DNA of 64,000 bases. Origin: JANMMJ01 sp964543235 (GTDB lineage: Bacteria; Pseudomonadota; Alphaproteobacteria; Rhizobiales; Aestuariivirgaceae). This document shows, in pieces, positions 24,074 through 33,615 of the stretch. Position 1 is the stretch's first letter; every line of letters begins with the position of its first letter. Both the position numbers and the translations under genes were made by a program. Below the pieces are notes generated by a model. The model did not search any database. It worked only from the letters and a program-made list of their open reading frames with translations, and had not been told where the DNA came from. The stretch covers positions 5,021 to 69,020 of the forward strand of contig CAZIXE010000018.1 in NCBI GenBank assembly GCA_964543235.1, written 5' to 3'.

Positions 24074-24799
24074 TTACGCTGCCAGCTTGTCCAGGCGCTC
24101 AAGCAGCACCAGCGGATCAAACGGCTTGTTCAAGATTCCGGTAATGCACACGTCCTGCAGCGCCTCGAACGTATCACGATACTCGCTGCCGCTGCCGGTG
24201 ATGATGATGGTCGGCACCACCCGGCCCGCCCGCTTCAGTTCGGTATAGACCTCTACGCCGTCGATCAGCGGCATCTTCAGGTCGAGAATGAGCACTTCGA
24301 TGCCGCCATGCATCAGTCTGAACAGCGCTTCCTGGCCATTCCGCGCCAGATCGCACGGGTGACCCGCCTGCTCGATCATCTGCTTCAGCTGCGGGCCGAA
24401 ATCCGGATCGTCTTCCGCCACGAGCACGATACCGCCCGGTTCGATGTCCTTGAGCACCGACAGCACCTTGTTGACGTCGACCGGCTTGGAGAGAACACCC
24501 ATCGCCCCATTCTCGACTGCCTGCTGCAGCAGTTGTTCGACGCTGAATCCGGTCATCATGTAGACCTTGGCACTCGGCCTCAGCTTCTTGATCTCGAGGA
24601 AACTCTCGACCCCGTTCTTGCCGGGCATCATGACGTCCATGAAGGCCACGTCGAAGCGGCTGTTGCGGAACGCCTCGATGGAGGCCTCGCCGCTGTGTAC
24701 GACCGTGACGTCATGCCCTTCCATTTCGAAGAGTTCCGCCAGCGACAGGGCGTTGTCTTCGTCGTCGTCAACCACGAGTATTTTCAGCGGCCCCGCCAT
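24074..24799 (-). CDS. Tandem receiver protein (REC-REC)
   Basis: A 241-residue protein made only of two receiver domains. The first (residues 1-120) has V-D-D-D-E-D, D-V-M-M-P-G-K-N-G-V and S-K-P-V-D. The second (124-240) has A-E-D-D-P-D, L-D-L-K-M-P, I-I-T-G-S and N-K-P-F-D. Both keep the phospho-acceptor Asp, the Thr/Ser and the Lys, so both can in principle be phosphorylated. With no output domain it is likely a relay or a phosphate sink between the two kinases nearby. The ATG is one base from the stop of a small upstream frame. Confidence 0.92.
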   Translation of the reverse strand: MAGPLKILVVDDDEDNALSLAELFEMEGHDVTVVHSGEASIEAFRNSRFDVAFMDVMMPGKNGVESFLEIKKLRPSAKVYMMTGFSVEQLLQQAVENGAMGVLSKPVDVNKVLSVLKDIEPGGIVLVAEDDPDFGPQLKQMIEQAGHPCDLARNGQEALFRLMHGGIEVLILDLKMPLIDGVEVYTELKRAGRVVPTIIITGSGSEYRDTFEALQDVCITGILNKPFDPLVLLERLDKLAA

Positions 24800-24994
24800 T
24801 TACGCCACCTCCTTGGCCAGTTTCTGAAGGGGAAACGGATCGTTGAGTGGAGCCCGCATCTGCGCTCGATCCCTGGAGTTTCGAAAACCGCAAACCAACA
24901 TTTCGATCAGCTCTACCGTTTCAACTGCTTCGCTGGCCCGGGGGCCGAACTCCCACACTACCGCTTTCCCGGTCACGTCCGCACCCACCCTCAT
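24800..24994 (-). CDS. Possible small protein between the kinase and REC-REC genes
   Basis: A 64-residue frame ends directly before the REC-REC start codon and carries its AAGGAGG ribosome-binding site inside its last codons. The protein is mixed, with a helical E-T-V-E-L-I-E-M-L stretch and one Cys. No domain is recognised. It fills most of the gap between the kinase stop (25073) and the next start, which is typical of a coupled gene. A chance frame is possible. Confidence 0.35.
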   Translation of the reverse strand: MRVGADVTGKAVVWEFGPRASEAVETVELIEMLVCGFRNSRDRAQMRAPLNDPFPLQKLAKEVA

Positions 24995-25072
24995 GTGGAA
25001 ACGGTAAAGAAACAGTTCGGCTCAATGGGAAAATTGGCCGCGTCGGTCTCCATCGCAAATCAACGGTTAACA

Positions 25073-26611
25073 TCAGGCGGCGTTCTCGGCAGCCTGCGAT
25101 GCTGCGGGGAACCAGGCCGTGAACGTTGCGCCCTTGCCGGGTTCTGACCTGACGTCGAGGCCGCCGCCATGCTGCTCGAGAATCTTCTCAACAGCCGGTA
25201 ACCCGAGACCCGTGCCGAAACTCTTGGTCGTGAACAGCGGCTCGAGGATCTTGCGCATGTTCTCGTCCGAGATCCCCGGCCCGTTGTCTGCAACCGCCAT
25301 TTCGACCCCACGCGCCGTCAGCCGAGTCGTGATGACGATCCGCGGCGAGGAGGTGGTCATCTTCGAAGGATCATCGCCCCTGCCAACCATGGCCTCGGAT
25401 GCGTTCGAGACCAGGTTGATGACAACCCGGCTCATCCGGCCAGGGTCGAACAGCAGCTTCACACCACCAAGTCCCACGGCGCACTCGATGTTGACCACTG
25501 GTGGCAGCCGGCCGGCTTCCTCCTCGATGATCTTGATAAGCCATTCGTCGAAGTCGAGCAGCTCGGTCTGCAAAGCCTTGGTGCGGGTGAAATCGAGTAG
25601 CTGTGAGATGATGTTGTCACAGCGGGTGATGCCGTTATTGATGCGTTGCAGCTGCGGTTCGATGCCGAGGCCCTTGTCCTTGATGCGGCGCTCGACGAGA
25701 AACACCGCGGTCCGCACCGCGCCCAGGGGATTGCGCAGTTCGTGGGCAACCGTTGCAGTGAGCTGTCCAAGCTGCGACATGCGCCCGCGCCTGACGATTT
25801 CGTCCTGCGCGTCCTTGAGCTTCTGCATGTTGTCGGCGAGTTCGCGGTTGAGTCTCGAAATCTCATCATTTATTCGCTTGAGCTCGGTAATCTCCGAGAT
25901 GTCGACCACGCAGACGATCGCCGAGCGCGTCCCGCAGTCCGACAATGATAGCCAGCCGGAGCTGATGATCATGACCCGGCGCTGTTTGCCGTCCAGTGTG
26001 GCGAGATCGGTTTCGAACTGCAGCTGACTGCCGGGAAAGCCGTCATGGCCGGCGCCGAGCAGCTCCACCAGGTCGGTACTGGCAATCTCTTCGGTTGCCA
26101 GGCCGAGATAGGCCATGAAGCGGGCGTTGGAGAAGATGGTCTGGCCGTTCTCGTCGACCTGCCAGATGCCAACCGGCACTGTGCGGGCGAGGGTAAGATG
26201 CTGCTCTTCCCGGCGGCGGATCTCGGTAAGGTTCGTGTTGGTGCCAATCAGGTAGACGCGCCCGTCCGACCCCGTGATCTTGCTCTTGCGGGTCAGGAAC
26301 GGCGCGGTGACGCCGGACTGGTTGGTCGCCATCTCCTCGCACTCGTTGACCTCACCCGTCTCGATCACCGATCGGTCGCGATTGAGGAATTGGCTAGCTT
26401 CCTCCGGCGGATAGAAATCCTGATCGGAATGGCCGAGCAGACGCTCCGGCGGCAGCCCGATCAGGTCGCAATGCGCCTGGTTGGAGAACACGAAGTTGAG
26501 CTTTTCGTCCTTGACGAAGATCGACGTGGGCAGCATGTCAAGGATCTGCAGAAGCAGGTCAGGATCACTGATGCCACTGGCAACTGTGTGCTTCTTGGAA
26601 TTCTGGTTCAT
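25073..26611 (-). CDS. PAS-PAS sensor histidine kinase
   Basis: A 512-residue soluble kinase. Two PAS-type domains (about residues 20-125 and 130-250) precede a helical linker, the HisKA box with A-T-V-A-H-E-L-R-N-P near 285 and the phospho-acceptor His there, and a HATPase with the N box N-L-V-S-N-A-S-E-A and G boxes D-N-G-P-G-I and G-T-G-L-G-L-P. No membrane helix, so it senses a cytoplasmic signal through PAS. The ATG at 26611 is chosen; a GTG four codons upstream is possible. Its catalytic half is nearly a copy of the kinase at 29.1 kb. Confidence 0.92.
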   Translation of the reverse strand: MNQNSKKHTVASGISDPDLLLQILDMLPTSIFVKDEKLNFVFSNQAHCDLIGLPPERLLGHSDQDFYPPEEASQFLNRDRSVIETGEVNECEEMATNQSGVTAPFLTRKSKITGSDGRVYLIGTNTNLTEIRRREEQHLTLARTVPVGIWQVDENGQTIFSNARFMAYLGLATEEIASTDLVELLGAGHDGFPGSQLQFETDLATLDGKQRRVMIISSGWLSLSDCGTRSAIVCVVDISEITELKRINDEISRLNRELADNMQKLKDAQDEIVRRGRMSQLGQLTATVAHELRNPLGAVRTAVFLVERRIKDKGLGIEPQLQRINNGITRCDNIISQLLDFTRTKALQTELLDFDEWLIKIIEEEAGRLPPVVNIECAVGLGGVKLLFDPGRMSRVVINLVSNASEAMVGRGDDPSKMTTSSPRIVITTRLTARGVEMAVADNGPGISDENMRKILEPLFTTKSFGTGLGLPAVEKILEQHGGGLDVRSEPGKGATFTAWFPAASQAAENAA

Positions 26612-26898
26612 CGCTTTTCGCACCGTAGCATCGGGAAACTGCGGAAGGGGCAGGCATGCAGCGCGGACTGTTGGAGTGCCCCCGATTCACCCCCCAAGGC
26701 CCGTTTGTCAGTGCTGACCTTGCCTCGAGTCTCGTAAACAAATGCTTTGCGCCATGGCGTTCAGGCGCTTGATTTACCGCGCATTATTCCCCAAGAACTA
26801 TTCTTCAGCGCAGGATCTGCGGAAAGACAACCTGTAATTGGTCATACCACTTCGGACTGACTGTCGAAGTCCATCAAACAGCCAGAGCGCCGTGCTTC

Positions 26899-28143
26899 AT
26901 GAACATTCTGTTTCTTCATCAGAACTATCCCGGACAATACCGCGAAATTCTTCCCCGGCTCGCCGCCAGCGGCGAACACAAGATCGTCTTTCTCACCCAG
27001 CGAAAGCAGGTGCCGCAGGTCACTGATCATACCATCGGCATTTATAAGCCCGCCTACACACCCAAGGAGGACGGTTGGATCTATTCGAAATGGTTCGAGA
27101 CTGCGGTCGGCAACGGCGTCGGCGCCGCTCAGGCCTGCGTGCAGTTGAAGAAGCAGGGCTTCACGCCCGATCTCATTACCGGCCATGCCAACTGGGGCGA
27201 GCTGATTTATACCAAGGATGTCTGGCCGGGCGCACCGCTCATCGGCTTCTTTGAATACTACTACATACCCAAGGGTGGACTTGTCGGTTTCGATCCCGAA
27301 TTCCCCGAACGGCCGGACATTGCGCCCCGGCTCTACACCAACAACGCCCCCGTCTATCTGACCTACGACCGCTGCGATGCTGCCATCACGGCCACCAACT
27401 GGCAGAAATCGGTGTTCCCGGAATCGCTGCAGGGCAAGATCAGGGTCAACCATGAGGGCATCCGCACCGACCGCCTGATCCCCGACCACGACAGCCAGCT
27501 CACCGTCGAGTTCGGCGAACACAAATTCTGCCGCGGCGAAGAGATCGTCACCTATATCGCCCGCAACTTCGAACCGGCGCGCGGTTTCCACACCATGATG
27601 CGCGCGCTGCCCCGTCTGCAGCAGCTCCGGCCGAACATGCGCATCGTCATGGTCGGGGCCGATGACATCTCCTACGGCATGAAGCTCCCGAAGGGTGAAA
27701 CCTTTCGTGGCCGGCTCAAGAAGGAATTGGGCGACAGCGTCGACTGGTCCAGGGTCTACTTCGTCGGGCAGATCCCTTACGACAAGCTCACGGACATTCT
27801 CAAGCTGTCGCGCTGCCACATCTATCTGACCGCGCCCTTTGTCCTGTCCTGGTCGATGATGGAGGCCATGGCCCTCGAAAAGACGATCGTGGCGACCAAT
27901 GTGGCGCCGGTAAGGGAAGTGATGGACGACGGGAAGACAGGCTTTCTCATTGACTATTTCAAGCCGCTGGAGTTGGCTGAGCGTGTTGCCGATGTGCTTG
28001 CCCACAAGGACAACTACCGGCAGATCGGCGTTGCCGCACGCAAGAAGATCGTCAATGACTATGACTTCCTCACCAGGCGCTTTCCGGCCTGGCAGCGCTA
28101 TTACAACCGTTTCCTCCCCCAGCGCACGCAATTCAGGGTGTGA
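26899..28143 (+). CDS. Glycosyltransferase family 4 protein
   Basis: A 414-residue GT-B-fold enzyme. The N-terminal M-N-I-L-F-L-H-Q-N-Y-P-G opens the acceptor domain, and the C-terminal half holds the nucleotide-sugar domain with the S-W-S-M-M-E-A-M-A-L-E-K motif near residue 315, where E-x7-E is the donor-sugar binding pair. The V-A-P-V-R-E segment after it fits as well. It would add a sugar to a lipid, polysaccharide or protein in the cytoplasm; neither donor nor acceptor is known. It stands next to the phosphorelay genes and runs straight into the two GFA genes. Confidence 0.9.
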   Translation: MNILFLHQNYPGQYREILPRLAASGEHKIVFLTQRKQVPQVTDHTIGIYKPAYTPKEDGWIYSKWFETAVGNGVGAAQACVQLKKQGFTPDLITGHANWGELIYTKDVWPGAPLIGFFEYYYIPKGGLVGFDPEFPERPDIAPRLYTNNAPVYLTYDRCDAAITATNWQKSVFPESLQGKIRVNHEGIRTDRLIPDHDSQLTVEFGEHKFCRGEEIVTYIARNFEPARGFHTMMRALPRLQQLRPNMRIVMVGADDISYGMKLPKGETFRGRLKKELGDSVDWSRVYFVGQIPYDKLTDILKLSRCHIYLTAPFVLSWSMMEAMALEKTIVATNVAPVREVMDDGKTGFLIDYFKPLELAERVADVLAHKDNYRQIGVAARKKIVNDYDFLTRRFPAWQRYYNRFLPQRTQFRV

Positions 28144-28146
28144 ACC

Positions 28147-28614
28147 GTGCCGGCTGTGACGGGCGGCTGCCAGTGCGGCGCAGTGCGCTATCGCATCGTT
28201 GGCCCGCTCGGCAAGGCAGGCATTTGCCATTGCCGCATGTGTCAGAAGGCTTTCGGCAACTTCGGTGCCGCTCTCGTCTCCGTCTCCGGCGCGGATCTGC
28301 AATGGACGCGCGGCACGGCCGCAACCTTTCGATCATCCAGCATAGTCGACCGTGGTTTCTGTTCGCGCTGCGGAACACCTCTTTACATGCACGAAGACGG
28401 CGACGACAACTATGAGATCGCCATCGGCACGCTCGACAATCCCAATTTGATTGGCCCCATGACCGAGCAGTCAGGCATTGAAAGTAAGACTGAATGGTTT
28501 GACCGGATGCATCTGCTGCCCCCGCAACAAACCAGCGATTACCGGACGCCGGAGGAACTCTCGCGCCTGGCCAGCCTGCAGCACCCCGACCACGACACGG
28601 AGCATTGGCCATGA
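28147..28614 (+). CDS. GFA family protein (first of a tandem pair)
   Basis: A 155-residue zinc-binding protein of the GFA/CENP-V fold with G-G-C-Q-C-G at residues 6-11, C-H-C-R-M-C near 30-35, and F-C-S-R-C-G-T near 77. GTG start at 28147, 3 bases past the glycosyltransferase stop. The stop overlaps the next GFA gene (ATGA). The reaction is unknown; GFA proteins are proposed glutathione-adduct handling enzymes. Confidence 0.87.
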   Translation: MPAVTGGCQCGAVRYRIVGPLGKAGICHCRMCQKAFGNFGAALVSVSGADLQWTRGTAATFRSSSIVDRGFCSRCGTPLYMHEDGDDNYEIAIGTLDNPNLIGPMTEQSGIESKTEWFDRMHLLPPQQTSDYRTPEELSRLASLQHPDHDTEHWP

Positions 28615-29066
28615 CCACGCAGGCGGTAACCGGCGGCTGCCAGTGTGGCGCGGTTCGTTACGCGATTTCCGGGCCGCTCCACAATCCACACATCTGCCAT
28701 TGCCGCATGTGCCAGAAGGCATTCGGCAACTACTTCGCGGCACTTGTCGGCACAAGGCGTGAGAACCTCACTTGGACGAGGGGGGAGCCTGCCAGTTTCA
28801 GAAGCTCGTCGGTTGTACAACGCGGCTTCTGCCGTGACTGCGGCACGCCCCTGAGCTTTGCCTACGACAACTCCGAGCATATCGCCGTTGCCATCGGAAC
28901 CCTTGATCACCCGGAAATCGTGACCCCGGAGAACCAGTATGGCATCGAAAGCCGCCTGCCCGCCTTTCCGCTCCTTCACGATTTGCCCGGAACACGGACC
29001 GAGGACGACATTCCGCCGGAGTTTCTCGCCAAGCTGGCGAGCCGCCAGCATCCCGATCATGACTGA
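28611..29066 (+). CDS. GFA family protein (second of a tandem pair)
   Basis: A 151-residue GFA-fold protein, a clear paralogue of the previous gene: G-G-C-Q-C-G near residues 8-13, C-H-C-R-M-C-Q-K-A-F-G-N near 32-43, and F-C-R-D-C-G-T near 80. The two share R-M-C-Q-K-A-F-G-N exactly. ATG at 28611 overlaps the preceding stop by 4 bases, so the two are made together and could form a heteromer. It converges on the histidine kinase gene, 27 bases away. Confidence 0.87.
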   Translation: MTTQAVTGGCQCGAVRYAISGPLHNPHICHCRMCQKAFGNYFAALVGTRRENLTWTRGEPASFRSSSVVQRGFCRDCGTPLSFAYDNSEHIAVAIGTLDHPEIVTPENQYGIESRLPAFPLLHDLPGTRTEDDIPPEFLAKLASRQHPDHD

Positions 29067-29093
29067 GCGGTGATGACCCGCGGGCGCCGCAGG

Positions 29094-30671
29094 TCAGGCA
29101 GCCTCCGCCTGTTCCGGACAGGCAGCCGGAAACCAGGCGACAAACGTCGCGCCCTTGCCCGGTATTGACGAAACCTCGAGGCCGCCGCCATGTTGCTCGA
29201 GAATGTTCTGGACGGCCGGAAGCCCGAGTCCGGTGCCGAATGACTTGGTGGTGAACAGCGGTTCGAGGATTCGCGCCTTCACCTCTTCCGGTATGCCCGG
29301 TCCATTGTCGCGAACCGCGATCTCGATCCCGCGCGCCGTCCTTGAAGTCTCGACGGCAATACGCGGCGAAGCTGTGACGAGGTCTGCCGGGCCGTCGCCC
29401 TTGCCCACCATCGCTTCCGAAGCGTTGGAGAGCAGATTGACCAGGACGCGACTCATCCGCCCCGGATCGAAGGACGCCGCCACGTCTCCCAGGCCGAGAC
29501 TGCATTCGACTTCGACGGCCGCCGGCAGCTTCTGGGCCTCCTCTTCGACGATCTTGGCCACCCACTCGTCGACGTTGAGGCTTTCGAGTTGCGGCGACTT
29601 GCTCCTGGAGAAATCCAGAAGCTGGGTGATGATGCTGTCACACCTGACGACACCGTTGTTGATACGCTCGATCTGCGCTTCCGCTCCCGGCACCGCATTG
29701 CCGAGTTTGCGCTTGAGCAGGAAGGCCGAGGTCCTGACCGCACCCAGCGGGTTGCGCAGCTCATGCGCGACGGTGGCCGTCAGTTGCCCGAGCTGTGCCA
29801 TCCTCCCTTTGCGGACGATCTCGTCCTGGGCTTCCGCGAGCCGCCGCAGATTGTCCTGCAGATCGCGGTTGAGGCCGGTGACATCCTCGTTGACTTTCCG
29901 CAGTTGCTCGGCGAAGGCCAAGGCCTCCTTCTGCGACTCTTCGAGCTGTGTATTGACACGTTGCAGTTCGCGGTACTTGCTGCTCATCAGCCGGCCGACC
30001 CAGTGTCCGTAGAGTGCCACGCAGCATACCATCAGCACCAATCCCGCGCCGATGACATATTCGAAGCGTTTGAGGCCGAGGACCTGCTGGTAATGAGCCT
30101 CTGAAAACTTGCTCTGCAGGTCCTTGACCAGTTGAATGGTTTCGTCGAGTTTGACCCGCGTCGTATCATATTTGCTGTTGAGTTGGCTGTTGGCAATTCC
30201 GGCCTCTTTGAAACGGCCCTGCTCGTAGAGCGAGATCACCTCCCGCGATTGCTGTACCATGCTAACGACGATATCGGAGAGCCCGCGCATGGCCCCAATC
30301 GGCCTGCTGGAAATGCTCTGCTGCGTATTCGACATGACTTCACGCCGGATCGCGGCGATTGTCGCGTTGAACTCCTGAAAGGCGGCATTCAGCTTCTGGC
30401 GTTCGCTCTCGGGATCGTTGGACTCGAATACGTGGTTGCCGGGCGTGTTGACGCGCGAGATGATGTCGCCAAGCTTCCACACGTCCTCGAACCGCCGCGA
30501 CCAGACTTGGTTGACTGCGACATTCTCTTCAAATACCGCCGCGAACCGGTGGCTGAGGTAGAGGCCGCCGCCGACTGCCAGCAGATCGAAGGCAGCGAGC
30601 AGGAAATAGATGAGATGCACTTTCGGCCACGATTTTGCGGCGCGCGACTGATCCGGCAAGCTGACGCCCAT
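29094..30671 (-). CDS. Membrane sensor histidine kinase
   Basis: A 525-residue kinase with membrane helices at about residues 18-40 and 205-225 that flank a helical periplasmic sensor of about 165 residues (four-helix-bundle type). A coiled coil of about 65 residues leads to HisKA (A-T-V-A-H-E-L-R-N-P near 300) and the HATPase with N-L-L-S-N-A-S-E-A, D-N-G-P-G-I and G-T-G-L-G-L-P. The catalytic half is very close to the PAS kinase at 25.1 kb but the sensor is unrelated. ATG at 30671 places M-G-V-S-L before the first helix. No receiver lies on its own operon side. Confidence 0.92.
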   Translation of the reverse strand: MGVSLPDQSRAAKSWPKVHLIYFLLAAFDLLAVGGGLYLSHRFAAVFEENVAVNQVWSRRFEDVWKLGDIISRVNTPGNHVFESNDPESERQKLNAAFQEFNATIAAIRREVMSNTQQSISSRPIGAMRGLSDIVVSMVQQSREVISLYEQGRFKEAGIANSQLNSKYDTTRVKLDETIQLVKDLQSKFSEAHYQQVLGLKRFEYVIGAGLVLMVCCVALYGHWVGRLMSSKYRELQRVNTQLEESQKEALAFAEQLRKVNEDVTGLNRDLQDNLRRLAEAQDEIVRKGRMAQLGQLTATVAHELRNPLGAVRTSAFLLKRKLGNAVPGAEAQIERINNGVVRCDSIITQLLDFSRSKSPQLESLNVDEWVAKIVEEEAQKLPAAVEVECSLGLGDVAASFDPGRMSRVLVNLLSNASEAMVGKGDGPADLVTASPRIAVETSRTARGIEIAVRDNGPGIPEEVKARILEPLFTTKSFGTGLGLPAVQNILEQHGGGLEVSSIPGKGATFVAWFPAACPEQAEAA

Positions 30672-30809
30672 TGCCCGGCCCTCCACAGCCAAACGGGTTT
30701 GAAGGCCGCAAACTGAGGCAGGGCTGGTAAATTTCGCTTTAAGGCGCGGCGATCACGGCAGGCCGCAAGGACTGCGGATCGCGCCCGACGCCGCCGATTG
30801 AAATCGGGC

Positions 30810-33494
30810 TCAGGCGGGAGTTTGATGCCGCGCGACCTGTCCCGCAACCATGGCGCGCACTGCCGCCAGCGCCTCGTCGGCCTTGGATGCATCCGGACCG
30901 CCGGCCTGGGCCATATCGGGGCGGCCGCCGCCACCCTTGCCACCCAGCACCACCGAGCCGGCACGCACCAGATCGACAGCGCTGAGCCGGGACGTCAGGT
31001 CGTTGGTGACCCCGACGATCAGTCCCGCCCGGCCTTCGGCATTGATGCCGACCAGCGCCACCACGCCGGAACCGAGCTTTGCCTTGCCGTCATCGACGAG
31101 GCCCTTCATGTCCTTGGGATCGATCCCCTTCAGCACCCGCGCCATGAACCTGATGCCGTTCACGTCGGCCACGCTTTCCTCTCCCTTGGGGCCGCCACCC
31201 AGCGCCAGCTGCTTCTTGGTCTCCGCGAGTTCGCGTTCAAGTTTGCGGCGCTCTTCGATGAGCGCTTCGATGCGCGCCACCACATCGGTCGGGGTGGTCC
31301 TGAGGGCCGCCGCCGCCGCCTGCACCCGCCGGTCCTGTTCTTCGAGATACGCGCGCGCCGCGGGGCCGGCCAGCGCCTCGACCCGGCGCACACCGGCAGC
31401 CGACGCGCTTTCCGAGACAACCTTGATCAGCCCGATGTCGCCGGTGCGCGTCACGTGCGTTCCGCCGCATAGTTCGAGGGAATAGATCGGCTTGCCGGCG
31501 CCATGTCTGTTGCGGCCCATCGCCACGACCCGCACCTCGTCGCCGTATTTTTCGCCGAACAGGGCCATCGCACCTTCGGCAATGGCCGCATCGACCGACA
31601 TAAGCCGCGTTGTCACCGGATCGTTCTGCAACACGATTTCATTGGCGATCGACTCGACCTGGGCGATCTCGTCCGCGCTCATCGCCTTGTGGTGGGAGAA
31701 ATCGAAACGCAGCCTGTTCGGCTCGACCAGTGAGCCCTTCTGCGCCACATGCGTGCCCAGCGTGATTCGCAGGGCCTCGTGCAGCAGATGCGTAGCCGAG
31801 TGATGTTGCCGGTTACCCGTGCGCCGCTCGTGATCGACGATGAGTTCCGCGGCGGCACCGAGCCTGATCGTTCCCTCTTCCACCGTGCCGATATGAAGGT
31901 AGAGGTCGCCGAGGCGCTTTTGCGTGTCGTCCACCCGGAACCTGGCGCCGTCTGCCGTCTTGATGATGCCGCGATCGCCGGTCTGGCCGCCCGATTCGCC
32001 GTAGAACGGTGTCTGGTTGAGGACGACCGTGCCCGTCTGTCCCTTCCCAAGTGTTTGGGTCTCTTCGCCATTCACCACCAGGGCACGGATCACCCCTTCC
32101 GCCGTCTCGGTGTCGTAGCCGAGGAACTCGGTCGCACCGGCCCGTTCGCGAATGTCGAACCAGACGGTCTCTGTCCTCGCTTCGCCCGAGCCCTTCCAGG
32201 CCCGCCGCGCTTCTTCACGCTGGGCCTCCATGGCCGCAGCAAAAGCGGCGGTGTCCACGCTGATACCGCGCGGCTTGAGCGCATCCTGCGTCAGATCGAG
32301 CGGAAAGCCATAGGTATCGTACAGCTTGAAGGCGACATCGCCCGAGAAAGTATCGCCGGCCTTGAGCGCCGCCGACTCCTCGTCGAGAATGCGCAGTCCC
32401 CGCTCCAGCGTCTTGCGGAACCGCGTCTCCTCGAGACGCAGTGTTTCGGTGATGAGATCCTGCGCGCGTATGAGTTCCGGATAGGCCGCACCCATCTCGC
32501 GGGTGAGGGCCGGAACCAGCTTCCACATCAGCGGCTCCGAAACGCCGAGCAGCTCCGCATGCCGCATTGCCCGCCGCATGATCCGCCGCAGCACGTAGCC
32601 GCGGCCCTCGTTTGAGGGCAGCACGCCATCGGCGATGAGGAACGACGATGCCCGCAGGTGATCGGCGATGACCCGGTTGGACGCCTTGTTCTTGCCTTCC
32701 GCCAGAACCCCGGTCTTGTCGACGATGGCCGAAATCAGCGCCTTGAACAGATCGGTCTCGTAGTTGTCATGTGTGCCCTGCAGCACCGCGGCGATGCGCT
32801 CGAGCCCCATGCCGGTGTCGATGGAGGGTTTGGGCAGGCTGACCCGCTCGTCCTTTGAAACCTGCTCGAACTGCATGAACACCAGGTTCCAGATCTCGAT
32901 GAAGCGATCACCGTCCGCCTCGGCCGATCCCGGCGGTCCGCCGGGAATCTTGTCGCCGTGATCGAAGAAGATCTCGGAACAGGGCCCGCATGGCCCGGTG
33001 TCGCCCATCGCCCAGAAATTGTCCGAGGTTGGAATACGGATGATCCGGCTCTCGGGAAGGCCGGCAATCTTCTTCCACAGGTTGAAGGCCTCGTCGTCCT
33101 CGGAAAACACCGTGGTCGAAAGCCTGTCCTTGGCTAGCCCGTACTCCTTGGTCACCAGCGTCCAGGCCCACTCGATGGCTTCCGCCTTGAAGTAGTCGCC
33201 GAACGAGAAATTGCCCAGCATCTCGAAGAAGGTGTGATGGCGTGCCGTATAGCCGACATTGTCGAGGTCATTGTGCTTGCCGCCGGCCCGCACGCATTTC
33301 TGGGCCGTTGTCGCCCGCCGGTAGGGCCGCGTCTCCATTCCGGTGAACACGTTCTTGAATTGCACCATGCCCGAGTTGGTGAACATGAGCGTCGGGTCGT
33401 TGCGCGGCACCAGCGGCGAGGAAGCCACCACCTCATGCCCCTGGCGTCTGAAGAAGTCGAGGAAGGTCGAGCGGATTTGGGCCAGTCCAGTCAT
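30810..33494 (-). CDS. alaS: Alanyl-tRNA synthetase
   Basis: An 894-residue class II synthetase that charges tRNA-Ala. The catalytic core (residues 1-250) has F-T-N-S-G-M-V-Q-F-K near residues 32-41 and G-P-C-G-P-C-S-E-I near 165. The editing domain has the zinc ligands H-S-A-T-H near 565-570 and C-G-G-T-H near 670. The C-terminal C-Ala part ends G-G-K-G-G-G-R-P-D-M-A-Q-A-G-G. Length is normal. ATG at 33494. It lies downstream of recA, the order known from many alphaproteobacteria, but a terminator-like hairpin separates them. Confidence 0.97.
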   Translation of the reverse strand: MTGLAQIRSTFLDFFRRQGHEVVASSPLVPRNDPTLMFTNSGMVQFKNVFTGMETRPYRRATTAQKCVRAGGKHNDLDNVGYTARHHTFFEMLGNFSFGDYFKAEAIEWAWTLVTKEYGLAKDRLSTTVFSEDDEAFNLWKKIAGLPESRIIRIPTSDNFWAMGDTGPCGPCSEIFFDHGDKIPGGPPGSAEADGDRFIEIWNLVFMQFEQVSKDERVSLPKPSIDTGMGLERIAAVLQGTHDNYETDLFKALISAIVDKTGVLAEGKNKASNRVIADHLRASSFLIADGVLPSNEGRGYVLRRIMRRAMRHAELLGVSEPLMWKLVPALTREMGAAYPELIRAQDLITETLRLEETRFRKTLERGLRILDEESAALKAGDTFSGDVAFKLYDTYGFPLDLTQDALKPRGISVDTAAFAAAMEAQREEARRAWKGSGEARTETVWFDIRERAGATEFLGYDTETAEGVIRALVVNGEETQTLGKGQTGTVVLNQTPFYGESGGQTGDRGIIKTADGARFRVDDTQKRLGDLYLHIGTVEEGTIRLGAAAELIVDHERRTGNRQHHSATHLLHEALRITLGTHVAQKGSLVEPNRLRFDFSHHKAMSADEIAQVESIANEIVLQNDPVTTRLMSVDAAIAEGAMALFGEKYGDEVRVVAMGRNRHGAGKPIYSLELCGGTHVTRTGDIGLIKVVSESASAAGVRRVEALAGPAARAYLEEQDRRVQAAAAALRTTPTDVVARIEALIEERRKLERELAETKKQLALGGGPKGEESVADVNGIRFMARVLKGIDPKDMKGLVDDGKAKLGSGVVALVGINAEGRAGLIVGVTNDLTSRLSAVDLVRAGSVVLGGKGGGGRPDMAQAGGPDASKADEALAAVRAMVAGQVARHQTPA

Positions 33495-33615
33495 TGTCGG
33501 ATGTCGGTTACGGGGTTTCAGGTGTCAGCGGTCAGATATCAGATAACATGGAGGTAGGGCCAGTCTTAACGTCGCCCTCTCCGCCCGTCTTCTGGCAACT
33601 GATACCCGGCACCTG

